From assembly GCA_022818135.1 (NCBI GenBank), contig JAFMSR010000018.1:408051-472050 (forward strand): DNA of 64,000 nucleotides, read 5' to 3'. A program made the translations under genes and the position numbers. Positions 22,239-34,064 of the stretch are shown in pieces (position 1 is the first letter of the stretch; each line of letters starts with the position of its first letter). Source of the DNA: Saxidomus purpurata (lineage: Eukaryota; Mollusca; Bivalvia; Venerida; Veneridae). The notes under the pieces are model-generated. The model had not been told where the DNA came from and did no database searches. It worked only from the letters and a program-made list of their open reading frames with translations.

Positions 22239-22684
22239 ATAAAGCATTAATTTTGAACTTATAAATAATAAAGAATAAATAAAGAACAAAACTCTCAGAC
22301 TGGTTTTAAAAATAAATATTTATTTGCAATACAGAAGCAAAATTGGTACAAAAAATAGGCTTTGGTGAATTTCCAGTCCGGACACTCGCTTTCAGATACA
22401 AAAGCACATTGAAGGGTAACCTGACATATCAATACAAATACTTAAAGCAATGAAAACATTGTTGGCGGGGTCAGAGGAATTGATCTTTTATTGACCGGAA
22501 CATGCTATTGATGGAAGATTCCTCTAAGTACTTCTGGAGTGTTTGATTATGCTTGTTTACTTTTCATATTGATTATTTTGATTCCGGAAGATGGGTGCAA
22601 TTTGGTAGTTCGGAACTAAAAGTTATTTCCTAGCGTTCGAATAACCATTTTACAACTTTCAATTAATTCCTTAATTTTATGCTT
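22239..22684. other. Unassigned stretch before the LINE fragment
   Basis: No coding frame is recognised. It may hold older LINE sequence, but I cannot support this. Confidence 0.35.
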
Positions 22685-23930
22685 TCTAACAGATGATTCC
22701 GGGATTCTTGTTTCGGGGAAAAGTAAATCTCATATAGATTTTAGTTTGTCTTCTGAGTTGGAACTGGTTAGTTAGTGGCTTGTTGATAACATGCTTTCAC
22801 TGCACCTTAGAAGGACAGAGTATATTCTGTTTGGGTCTAAACCTAAGCTCAGGTCACAGAGTAAATTGAATAAAGCCTGTAATGGTTCTAGTATTCAGTC
22901 AAGTTTCAGGTGTTATTTTGGACCAGCATCTTTCCTGTGATGACGTTGTCAAAAATGTCCGTTTGAAGTATTTGTATCACAAAAGTCAATTTCTGAATCT
23001 ACATACAAGAAAGTTATTGGTCATTTCATTAATCCAGTGCCATTTCGACTCTGTTTTTTTTTCTTATTTTTTTACCCTAGTTTATCTCAGTACTGGAGGA
23101 AAAGGCTTCAGACAACCCAGAATAAATTGGCTCGCTTTATCTTGAATCTGGATAGTAGATCACATGCCAGTGAGGTTCCGGTCCTTAAACTGGTTACCGG
23201 TCTCAAAGAGAATGTACCAGATCACTCTCTGTCATGTTCATAAAATTAAGACATGTTCGGCTCCAGATTGTCTTCAGGGTCATTTTCTATACATTATGTC
23301 TACACATGATCGCTGTGACTGTGCACTCCCATCCTGATTCTTAATAAACGTTTAGTGGAACAAGGCTTTACAGCTTACCAAAAGTTGGCAGTAATGGTAA
23401 AAAGTCATTTGTATATAAATGGAGCTGTCCTTTGGAATAGTCTCCCACAGGCGCTTAGGGATATACAATCTTCCCAAAAGTTAAAACAATCAATGAAAGT
23501 CCATTTAATGACCTGCTAACTTTTTTAGAAACATTAAATTTTAATTAATGTAAAATGACAGTTCATATTTAACTGGTGTTATTGTAAGGATTGGTATTTT
23601 AATGATTGGCTGACGATAACCTACTGTGATGCTACTTTTCAGTGTGATATGAGTACCTTTGACTGTGGTATATTTGATCTAAATGTGATATAGATACGCT
23701 CCAAATAAGTTCAAAATAATTAAATTAGTTAAATCACACGACTTTCGGCCTCATGCCTCCAATATTAGGGACCGCAATAGAAATAAAACTAAGCTTTTCC
23801 CCTTTTTTGTGTTATCCCTAGTATTGTTGTGTATTTCATGGCTCATATATATGCATCGTCATGTTATTGCCATGTTATATGTGCATTTTTACCGAACAAA
23901 CGTACTTACTTACTAACTTACTCACTTACT
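22685..23930 (+). pseudogene. LINE reverse transcriptase 3' half (CR1/jockey-like), decayed
   Basis: Starting near 22690 the frame reads ADDSGILVSGKSKSHIDF, the catalytic ADD box followed by the thumb. Then come LSLHLRRTEYILFGSKPKL, GVILDQHLSCDDVVKNV, LYHKSQFLNLHTRKLL, then LQTTQNKLARFILNL, and at about 23420 GAVLWNSLPQALRDIQ. These are the usual landmarks downstream of the active site in this LINE group. Several frame changes and stops interrupt them. After the coding part there is an AATAAA-like word (23781) and a TTAC-type microsatellite (23905-23931), which fits a LINE tail. The endonuclease and the upstream RT are missing, so it is 5'-truncated. Confidence 0.75.
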
Positions 23931-25437
23931 TTATTTCCTCCTTAATGAACATATGTTATTTTAAGTGATCCTCAAGTAACATTTACATACGCTGCATTTT
24001 GAGGCCGGGGTCGTTGACACGGCCCATTTTTGTTAACTTTTGCTGATGCTATTTTACGTAATTTTGCTGTGGTAGCCGGGATGTCAAACAAAACAAATAA
24101 ACCAGTTACGTCAAATAACACTGACAAACATATGACACTCTTGCTTCAAAGTGATTCATTAAATCTGGATATATAACAAAGTTTGTATTTCTGTAATACG
24201 CTAAATTCAAATTGTTACTTTTAGTCAGGCACTTTCACTTATATATAATTGTACATTTCTAATAAGCATTCAATCATAATCTTAAACAAATGTATGTATA
24301 GCCAAACGAACTGTCGTTTCTTTTCTTACTGAAAAGGAGACATTTCTTGCAAATATGAAATAACAACAACGATTGGAATGATTTGATTAACAGACGATAT
24401 AAGATGACTTGAGTCGGAAATTTTTATTTTTTTGGTTCATCCACATATTTGTGCAGTCGTTGTTTTCGCACTTGTAGACACAAACAATCGAGATGATACA
24501 TGTACTTTAATCAACTCAACATACAGAAAGTAAGTACTTATTTATTACGCTAAAAAACTTGAAGTGATCTGAAAGAATATATTTATACTGAGTAAAAATA
24601 ATGTTAAGATATTGAGCGAGTAAATCAGCACACACACTTATATCTGTTTTAGGGCAAAATGTATTTACAAAAGCAATATTAAAGAAATGTAACTTAACCG
24701 GACTAAACTGAATTATACTGTACAATGGTGCGCATATAACGCGCATACTGCGTGTCAGATAGAGTGTCTTTGTGCCGCAAATCAGTGAGTGCATGTCCTT
24801 TTTCAAACTGAATAAAGCCGTACAAATTAGATTTTTTTTCTTTCATTTCGAAAATGTTTTATAATGTTCTGAGTTAAAAGCCGCAAAATCACTGTCTTGG
24901 TAGGGAGAATTTGGTAAGCGTGATTATCAGATACCAAGGTATCATTCATGCAGAGGGACGCTGTTTAATCTCTCTTTTTAGTAGTGTTGTAGTACCGTAA
25001 ACCTTGAAATTTTGCTGTTCGTAGTTTACTTAGGAATATTTCATTTATTTTTTTAATTTTCTATTTAATAAGAGTTTTCAAGAACATTAAGAAGGATATA
25101 CAATGTTACAATACTTTGAAACAATTTGAAAACATTTTCAGTCTAGTCAAGCTAAAATAAGTTTCATTTCGATGTCAGCTGAAAACCGTGACGTCATATG
25201 ATGTACGGTATGATATTTACGTCAAGACCAACATGCACTATTATACTGGGTATATTTTCAAAGCTCTGATTCTTTCCACATGCTGAAAGAAATTTTAATT
25301 CTGTGATTTTATTTATGCTCTTATCAGAGAGAACTAATTCTGTAATTATTTACAGGGTTACAATAGTGAGGAAGAAGTGAATTTCTTTTCTTTTCTTCTA
25401 CTTCTATATATTAGCAACCGAACACAACTGAATCACA
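23931..25437. other. Unassigned stretch before the Penelope-like gene
   Basis: No recognisable coding or repeat. The minus frame at 24516-24806 has no family-like motif. A promoter for the gene at 25438 is not obvious. The word gttgtagtaccgta at 24986 recurs at 30403, beyond the downstream frame. Confidence 0.4.
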
Positions 25438-27626
25438 ATGCTTTCTAATAAAGGAAACATTATTGATAAATTACACAGCCTTAGTGTCAGTAAAAAATAT
25501 TGTTTTCATATGTTCTTACTGGAAGCAAAACAAACCTCTGATTCTTATACTTTTTCACAAGGGAATTTACATATGGATGATCAATTTTCAAACGAGTTGT
25601 TTCGATTGATAGACATATATAACCGAAAGAAGTCTGAGATGTTAGAAATTAAACAGACTTTACAGCTTCAAGCAAAAAATGCTGCCAGATTAATATATAC
25701 TTTAGAAAAAACAGATAGTTATGATAAATTCAATACACTTGATACTGCCATGGAATTATTAAATCACCGGGTAACTAAATGCAGCTTAGAATTTCATACA
25801 GAAAAGTACTCGAAAGATAATATTGTACACAATTTCACAGAAATTAATTTGAGTGACCCTTTAAAAACAATATTGGGAAAAGGTCCTAACTTCATTCCCA
25901 CTTATGCAAAACCAGACCATATAATTAAAAAAGAAATAAAAACAGAAATTTTGCAAGGTATGGGACGCCTTACGCGTCATAAATACAACAAAGGTACCAA
26001 TAACATTGTACTAGATTTGGGACTTCATAAACCAGATATCCCACACAAACAATACAATTATTGTATCGACCTTTTAGACAATTTTAATATAATTAACCAG
26101 CAAGTTAATTATAACTTACCAGGGAAAAGAAACTCCCTACCTGTTGAACTTCAACAATTGAAACAACTAGCGAATAGTAATAACGTTATAGCAAACATAG
26201 CAGACAAAAATATGGGAATTTGCATTAATAACACAGAATGGTACCAACACGAATATAAAAGGCAATTAAGTAATACAGATGTATACATGCAAATTAATGC
26301 AAATGATGTCCCTAATTTATTAAACTCCGGATATACAGACCTTAGAAATATATATGAAAGGTATGTTTTCACCATAGTTAATGAACTATTTCATACAGAA
26401 ATACTACTGTATCGCAAAAAAACTAACATAACTATACCAACATTAAATATAGTTCCAAAAGTACATAAACTGAATGAGCTACCAAGTGTTACAAATGAAA
26501 AAACTTTGAAAGGCAGACCAATAGTAAATGGGTTTGCAACTCTCAATACTGAACCATCCAAATTACTGGGCTCAATGTACAGGTGTTATTTACCTGACAT
26601 TTTAAACATATTTAAGACACATGGAATAAAACCTACAATTGTGTATAGCACAAATGATGTTATTTCACGGGTAAAAGAAATAACACTAAATACTGAACAA
26701 CTGGACAAACTCTTTTTTATTACTTTTGATGTAGCATCACTATACACATCTTTAAGTAATAAAACAATGAAGAATACTATAGATAAACTATCTAATATCT
26801 TTAAATTAGATGACAGCTGTCGGCATATGATGCACGATCTGTATACTTACATTAAGCAGTACGCTATTTTTAATACAAAAGACAATGAATTCTTTTTACA
26901 GAAGTCCGGTCTGGCTATGGGTAGCTATGACTCTTTCGATGGGGCCAATCTTGCTTTGCTACTGAGTGAATTGAAGTTGATTGACACTCCGTATAAACAC
27001 ACCATTTTAGATTTTTTCAGATACGTAGATGATGGTTTCATATTACTGAAATGTGATTTACATGAATTAGTAGATTGCATTAAATGGATCGCAGATATGT
27101 ATCCAACAGAATTAGAAATCGAATTTAAGATTAGTAAAGTAACAGCAAATTTCCTTGACTTAACCATAGGAATTGAATTTAGCACAATTCTAGACGGTAA
27201 AATTTACTACCGTACTTACCAGAAACCGTACAATAAATATGCTTATATACACATTACAGCAGTAATCACCCACCTGGTGTTAAAAAAGGAATCATAAATA
27301 CTGAATGCCATAGATATGCAAGAAACTCAATTAATCAGTTAGAATATGCCCACATGATTAGATTATTTTATCATAGATTATTGAAATGTGGTTACCCATC
27401 ACAATACATCAGGAAAAACTTACTGACATACAACTACATCAAGAATAAACCACAGCAACAAAGAAACAGAGGCATGCATAATAATGTACAAAATAGAAAT
27501 ACATATAAGTATTGCCCTATTACATACAACAAATTAAATCATAAGCACATTATTGCTAAAAAAGTGTTGAATAAAGCAAAAGACAAATATTTAAAACCAT
27601 GTTACAAAGTGGAAACAAAGATTTAA
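25438..27626 (+). CDS. Penelope-like reverse transcriptase, one frameshift
   Basis: An ATG frame of 619 codons ends at 27297. The homologous reading continues in another frame from 27255 to 27626 after a 2-nt gain (or 1-nt loss) at about 27253, within cacattacagc. Domains in order: an N-terminal region with a LNKGPNFIPT-like string (LGKGPNFIPT, about residue 150), VPKVHK (about 338), GRPIVNG, motif A FDVASLYTS (430), GLAMGS (491), catalytic YVDD (529) and FLDLTI (572). After the shift come HYSSNHPPGVKKG and a basic tail. This order and the YRKP/HYSS-HP ending are diagnostic of Penelope-like elements, which copy RNA into DNA. The usual C-terminal GIY-YIG nuclease is not seen; the protein stops about 125 residues after the shift. 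Odd: GLAMGS is followed by YDSFDGANL instead of PLSP-IANL. Codon use is very AT-rich, and there are no introns. Apart from one frameshift it is well preserved. Confidence 0.85.
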
Positions 27627-27689
27627 AAAATACTATTAACAAACAAACGACTTCACAAAAAACTCTCCAAATATAAACAAAAGAATTAG

Positions 27690-29060
27690 ACATTATGGTT
27701 TGAATACCCTGGCAGAATAAGGATGGTTTTTCAGAAGATATGTTTTTAAGAACAAAAGAAACTAAATAAAATAGATAGAAATTTAATTATTTTGTCAGAA
27801 TATAAGATCTATAATATGATGATGATGGCTTTCCATAGATATTGAATTTTGAACATAACTTAACAAAAACTAAATAGAATAGATAAAATAAGGTAATTTT
27901 GTCGGAATATAAGATTTATAACAGGGTGGTGTTAACCTTCCACAGATCTTACATATTTGAACATTACTTAAACACAACTAAATAAAATAGATAGAAATTT
28001 AGGTATTTTGTTAGATTATAAGAATTATAATACAGAGGTGTTGGCTGTCCATAGATCTTACAGATTTGAACATAACTTAACAAGAACTAAATAAAATAGA
28101 TAGCAACTTAGGTATTTTGTCAGAATATAATATCCATAACATGGTGATGATGGCTTTCCATCGATCTTACAGTTTTGAACATAATTTCACAAGACTAAAA
28201 TAGATAGAAATTTGTGTTGGTTGTCCATAAATCTTACAGACTTGAACATAATAACTTGACAAGAACTAAATTAAATAGATAAAAATTTAGGTATTTTTGC
28301 CAGAATATAAGATTTATAACATGGTGGTGTAGGCTTTCCATAAATCTTACAGTTTTTAACAAAAACTAAATAAAATAGATAGAAATTTAGGTATTTCTGT
28401 CAAAATATAAGATCTATAACATGGTGGTGTTGGCTTTCCATAGATCTTAAAATTTAAACATAACTGAACAAGAACTAAATAAAATAGATAGAAATTTAGG
28501 TATTATTGCCAGAATATAAGATCTATATCATGGTTGTTGGCTTTCCATAGATCTTTAGGGTTAAAAACATAACTCAACAAGAACTAAATAAAATAGATAG
28601 AAATTTAGGTAATTTTGGCAGAACATAAGATCTATAATAAGGTGGTGTTGACTTTCCATAGATCTATAGCATGGTAGTGATGGCTATCCATAGATCTTGC
28701 AGTTTTGAGCATTACTTAACAAGAACCAAATAAAATAGATAGAAATTTAGGTATTTTTGCCAGAATATTAAATATATAACTTTATGGTGGTAATTTTTAG
28801 TAGATCTATAACTTGGTGGTGTTAATTTTCCATATTTCTAACAGGTGTAAAACATAACTTAAACAGAACTAAATAGAATAGAAATAAACTTAGTTTTTTT
28901 GCCAGAGTATAAGATCTGTAACATGGAGATGTCGGCTTCCCATAAATCTTACAGATTTAAACATAACTTAAAAGAACTAAATTAAATAGATAGAAATTTA
29001 AGTTTGTGTTAGATTATAATACTAACATGGATTTCCATAGTTTAATCATATTTTGATAAA
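27690..29060. repeat. 108-bp tandem array downstream of the Penelope-like gene
   Basis: About twelve diverged units. A marker word, actaaataaaatagatagaa, recurs near 27760, 27871, 27978, 28087, 28194, 28266, 28366, 28475, 28585, 28727, 28867 and 28975. Most spacings are 100-111 bp, two are about 140 and one is 72. A second conserved block is tggctttccatagatctta. The array starts about 70 bp after the RT stop and is not found elsewhere in this window. It is not related to the AGGTCA minisatellites. Confidence 0.85.
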
Positions 29061-29694
29061 GAACTAAAGTGCCAACTTATTATTTACAAAGGAAGTACAA
29101 ATAAACAAATTAAATAAATAGGTAAGTATCAGTATTTAAGATCACAAAATTTATTTCTATTTACAAGAGAGTTGGTATTTAAACAATCATGAGAGTTGTA
29201 GTAATGTAAAACCGAATTAATAATATATAGAAACACACAATCATACATAAAATTGGTAATGTGAGAACTTAAATAAGATGTAGTACCGGAAAACCAAGTG
29301 AATATATCATAGGGCTCTTGTAAGGAATTAAATTTTATAATCAACAAATCTAACATGAATTTTATTATCAACAAATCAAATAAACAAAATGAAAGTAAGC
29401 ATATACAGCATAGAATATAAAGTAAAATAAGAGAAATATGATAACCATACATAAAACAACTTCAGATATAATACATGTACACTATGAATATCTATAAAAG
29501 AACGTTGTAATACCGTAAACCATATGACATAGCAATATTGATACATAAAATTGAAATATCGCAAAAACAATGTTGTAGTGTCTTTAAACCAAAAGAAGTA
29601 TATCGAACCAACTTTATTGTAAGAATTCCTGTCAGTTAAACTTTAAGTAAATCTGAGAAGATATTTACTAAATTACAATTTAAAGCTTTATTAA
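29061..29694. other. AT-rich spacer between array and downstream frame
   Basis: There is no coding support. The minus frames at 29129-29570 are low-complexity AT translation. Words like gtagtaccg or gtaataccg-taaacc occur at about 29278 and 29503. Confidence 0.4.
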
Positions 29695-30132
29695 AATGGA
29701 CTGGGTAAAAAACAAAAGAAAAAAGTAAAAGAAATTACAAGAGAACTTTTATTTGATCCTAATATAGGGCATCATTATAACCATGATGATATTATCAAAG
29801 CTTATCTGTTTCGATAGAACGAAGAACTATGCTGGACAACATACACCACTCTTTATGATATGAAAAAAATGCCAGTATCTTCTGATAAATATATGATATT
29901 TATCGGCACTGAAAAAGTTAGCTTGGGTGATTTCAAGTACAATAACTATTTCTGTATGATTTTATACAATGCAGAATTTGATAGTACAGTCAAACTTCGT
30001 GGGTGCTTCACCAAAGCAATTGCTAGGTTCGTTCATAAGATGAACAATGATCTTAAACAAATTGTATACAGCAATATCAACAAGCATTTCTTCATGGAAG
30101 ATGTAGACTTTGAAGAGGACTTCGACGTCTGA
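29695..30132 (+). CDS. Unrecognised 145-codon frame with one internal TAG
   Basis: The frame is open from 29695 to a TGA at 30130, apart from a TAG at 29815-29817. The longest ATG piece is 29860-30132 (90 residues). Visible traits: a lysine-rich start (GKKQKKKVKEI), an aromatic and Asn-rich middle with FKYNNYFCMILYN, CFTKAIARFVHKMNNDLK, and an acidic end (EDVDFEEDFDV). I do not recognise a family. It lies in the same direction as the Penelope-like gene and shares its AT-rich codon use. That makes a second product of the same element possible but unproven. An alternative is a chance frame in AT-rich DNA; the low hydrophobic noise and charged tail argue mildly against this. Confidence 0.4.
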
Positions 30133-32456
30133 ATTCATAATTGGTATGGTATGTAATGTGAGGTCTGGGTCGGCGTGACTGCTCGGTATGCAGTGAGCGT
30201 TGCACGTGCGCTAAAGGATCCTTTTAAACTGCCATTAATTCCTCGCAAGGGAATTTGCCGGGTAGCCTTGCTGATGTGGGCTTTGCATTGCATAGTATAC
30301 ACAATTTTGATCACTCTACAAACAGAAAAGTAGGTTAGTTATAGTTTAGCTGTAGTTGTAGATACAGTATGTTAGTTTATAGTAGTTTTATAGTGTAGTT
30401 AGGTTGTAGTACCGTATATTTAGGTTTAGAACGGTATAATTCAAGGTATTTTTAGCATTTAGTTACGGTGTCATAGTAGATTTTTAAACATTTTTTTGCC
30501 TAGACAGGTTGTTGGGATATCTGAATACCGCTTATCCGTGTGGTTGTCATTCATCTCATACAGTACTACTTGATGTCACACTGCCATGGATACAGCGGCT
30601 AAAGGTACTTAAACTTTTTAAGTACTGCTGATTATATCGTGCCGAATAGCACTTGAAACAAACAAGATATAAATATAACTGAAAAAAAACAAACACTTCA
30701 GTAGAGCAGAGGATAAAATTTATTGGCCATGCTTTGCACTGTATAACCTTTCAATCCATTTATTCAAAATTGTTTCTACATAATGAAATGTTTTTGTTTT
30801 TTTAAAAGGACTGGTATTTTGTATGTCATTTCTGGATTTCTTTTATAGCTAACAATGTTTTCAGATGTAACGTCCCTATTTATGTTTCCATTCCAGTCTA
30901 GTAATGCTAAATCAATCCTTACTTTGTAAATGGAATCTCTTGTCTACAAACTGTATAAAAGCACTGTTGAAAGACGTAATGAGTGTCCATACAATATTTA
31001 TACTTTACTGATTCTTATAAACTGGCAGTCCTTTTTAAAAATCAGTCAGAATTTCAACAGCTCTGTCACTTTTCAACTGGAATTTGTGGAGGCTAACTGT
31101 TGTCACTATCCATGACTATTTTAATATCATGATATTTTCTTAAATCCGAAAGACAATGTAAGACTGATGTCAAACACAGTGAGAAGGAACAAAATGAAAA
31201 AAGTTCTGGAATGGTGCAGGCCTTTTTCTATTACCAAATCAATTAATTTCAATTATCAACAGGGTTGAGATAATATAGGCAATTAGGAAGGACTGTCAAA
31301 ACAATACACATTCATGGCATCAATTTCACTGATAAACTTTGGGCACTTTATAACTGGCATTTATTGTGTTGCCTTGAAAAATTAGCATCAGAAAATAATG
31401 CATGTGGTGAGAAAAAGAAGTATGAAATTATCATGACAAATTAACAAAGGATTGTGTAGTATACTGGTTAGGTGTCAGATAAAAAGTTTTTCACTAACTT
31501 GATGAATAATCATTATTATTATTATAAATCAGTTTCATAACAAAAAGGTTGTTTCAACTAAATTACTTACTATAGGTAGTGATTGTGAATCTGTGATACA
31601 GTGAATTCCCGTCTGCTACAGAATGCCTTGTGGATGATAAACAAAACCACGTGCTAGTAATGTTTGCATTCCTCTCTATCTAAGGTTATGACCTCTAAGC
31701 TCCTCCCGGGAAATTCAATGTTTTGACAGTTGGGTTTAAACTTTTTTGGGAAGTATACTTCTTTGACTTTTATTGAAAAAACTAAATGCACCAATAGAAA
31801 TAGAATATTACAAAATACACTTGTGCAAATTTTGATTTTTTTGTAACTTCTGTAGTTCTTTCAGGGTTTTAAAAAAGGGTTCTCTGATGTTAACCATGTA
31901 CATTTTATATAGAAACCTGCCCCAGCGCCATCTTCCGGCTTTTATATCCCAGTTGGGGGTTTAAATAAGTAACGTACTTAACGGCATTTGATGAAATCTG
32001 TACATATCTGGTAGATTAACCATCAAAATTTAGGTTAAAACTACATTTTAAAATGTGTTTTATGTTTGCAGCCATAAAAATATTAAGGATTACTGTAATA
32101 TATATACCTCTGATCCTAAGATTTCATTAGTAAATAAAAAGGAATTAATGTCAAATTATGTCAGTGGGACAATTTAATAAGGGCATAATATTCGTCTGCA
32201 CTTGCATTCCAAGTTAAGTAACTGTTAATTTCATGCGAAATGCTTGGGATATCTACGTTGTAAACTTATATATTTGCTTTGATTCGGAGGCCGAAACAGC
32301 TGCCGGCAATATTTCAATAATTGAACTACACGTTTATTTTTATCAGACATTGTAGACTTTAGTTGTTGATATAACAAACCTTGACTCATTTAAAATCAAG
32401 AACATATGAATTATGTATTCATTTTGCTATTTACATATCAACCCTGCTTGACAAAC
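30133..32456. other. Unassigned stretch
   Basis: No gene is recognised. A moderately GC-rich patch at 30160-30290 (including cacgtgcgctaaaggatcc) looks like part of an unknown repeat. Only one copy is seen here. Confidence 0.35.
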
Positions 32457-32983
32457 TCACGATATTAGCAACGATGATATACGTTGCATATACTAGTCCG
32501 TATTCCTGGTCCGTACATCTCTGCTATTTGTCCGTATTGTTTGAAATACCGTTCCCGTACACGTCGTATATTGTTCATATTTAAGTCCGTAATTCTGTCC
32601 CGTATGCAAGGAAAATACGATCTCCATATATTGGCGAAATACAGGCAAGATACTGGATATGGATTATTACACAAATCATACTAGCTTAGATATGAAACAA
32701 CGTTCAAACATTTAAAAAAACAACAACGTTATAAAAGACGACCTAAGAAAATTCCCGTAAACTTGAAATGTACAAGAAGTATACATATGTGTACATTTGT
32801 ATATTCGAAGAATACGGATGTTTGTGCATATGTGTCGAAACTATATGGGATTCCCGTATACTAGATGTTCCATATACGGATACGTGTACGAGGTTCGAAT
32901 ATTGTGCAAATATGTCTCGTACACTTTCGTTTATTCGAAAACTACTTGCCGTACACTCCCGTATATTACCCTATTTTTAGCAG
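32457..32983. mobile_element. CCGTATA-rich MITE-like element (~525 bp)
   Basis: The right end is cccgtatattaccctatttt followed by tagcagtg. The left end, cacgatattagcaacgatga plus tatacg, is an imperfect inverse of it. Internal CCGTATA words are frequent. The ends match those at 10327 and 12683. No transposase is present, so it is non-autonomous. The overlapping short frames on both strands are repeat shadows. Confidence 0.55.
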
Positions 32984-33214
32984 TGTGTTATAATTGAGTT
33001 TACAATGACAATGGCAAAGTTTATTTGCTATTAGGCCCCCGGCCCATACAAAATATATACATATAAATAGAATTCGCTATTTTGGACCGTAACATTATTG
33101 AATTGATATAAAACCATAAACCGTGACAATAATAACCTTCGGTATGTTGATATAAGCCAAACGGTGGTCTTTATAATTAAAGTTTTAACAAAACCAGCAG
33201 AAATGATTACTGGC

Positions 33215-33309
33215 GTAGTGGTATGAAAGGTGAAGTCAAGATCTGTGGGTTTCGAGTTCGAATCCCAGTCTGAGTATTTTTTTTTTCTTTTTTTTTTTTT
33301 TTTTTTTTA
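33215..33309 (+). repeat. tRNA-like head with T/C tail
   Basis: It contains ggcgtagtggtatgaaagg (A-box-like) and gagttcgaatcccag (B-box-like) in the right order and spacing for a tRNA. It then runs straight into nine Ts, a C and more than 20 Ts (33277-33309). It lacks a matched acceptor stem by eye, so it is not a functional tRNA gene. The same head-plus-tail design is seen at 5895-5973. Confidence 0.5.
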
Positions 33310-33599
33310 TGAAAATAAATCGTAAAAATCTTTCAAAATCTTAACATGATTTCAAGTGAGTTGAAGTTATTAAAAAGCCTTTAAACATTTGTCTTATGTC
33401 ATGAACATATGCAATACATTTTTTGTACGTATATTTAAAGCTATGGCAGAACAGCTTACTGACCTTGATCACAAAAGCGTTAAAATCGTCGAAAAGGTTT
33501 GTTGAATTGCTAGTTTGCCTTTGATTTATTACCGTACAAATCAATGATGTTATGGTACTAGATCTACTTAGTTTAAAACGAAAATGATATTGACTCGAA

Positions 33600-33690
33600 A
33601 AGAAGACTCGAACTCATATCCCCTTTGGTGACCATAAAATACTGGTCTTCCAACGCCAAGCCCCAGACCCCTGAGCTATTGCTCGTTTAC
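33600..33690 (-). repeat. Second tRNA-like sequence, opposite strand
   Basis: On the minus strand: gcaatagctcaggggtctgg (A-box-like), then gagttcgagtcttc (B-box-like) about 50 bp later. It faces the tRNA-like head at 33215. No body shared with the other SINEs is seen. Confidence 0.45.
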
Positions 33691-34064
33691 TACTGGTGCA
33701 GCCACTTTTAGCTCTCATTTACATTAAATAGTACTGATAAAAATACATGTTTTACCTGATATACAGTTACATTATCGTGCCATATAAAGAAATGTTAAAA
33801 TCAATTTACTGAAGTTCTGTTTTTGTAGACATTAAAATGCGGAATTTATTTTGAGAAAGGCACATAAAAAATTTCTGGTTAAATACACTACTCTTAAATC
33901 CGAATAAAATTCACACTAAAAATGGTAGTGCATTTTTATTATATGCCTTACATAACCTGTTTTGTCTTGAAATATTCCGATGCCGACCTGTCTCAATTTC
34001 TAGTTCAAGCGAACATACCCTAACATTTACAAAAGCAAACTTAAATTTCTTGATATCTAACTTA
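33691..34064. other. Unassigned stretch
   Basis: No feature is recognised between the tRNA-like sequence and the LINE 3' coding end. Confidence 0.4.

Noticed and set aside
24516..24806. 96-codon minus-strand frame
   Set aside because: No family motif, no neighbouring exon support, composition as expected from AT-rich DNA.
24986..30416. Direct 14-mer gttgtagtaccgta as long terminal repeats around the Penelope-like locus
   Set aside because: Identity does not extend beyond the 14-mer, and variants of the word occur at 29278 and 29503, so it does not define LTRs. Kept only as a hint in the finding on the downstream frame.
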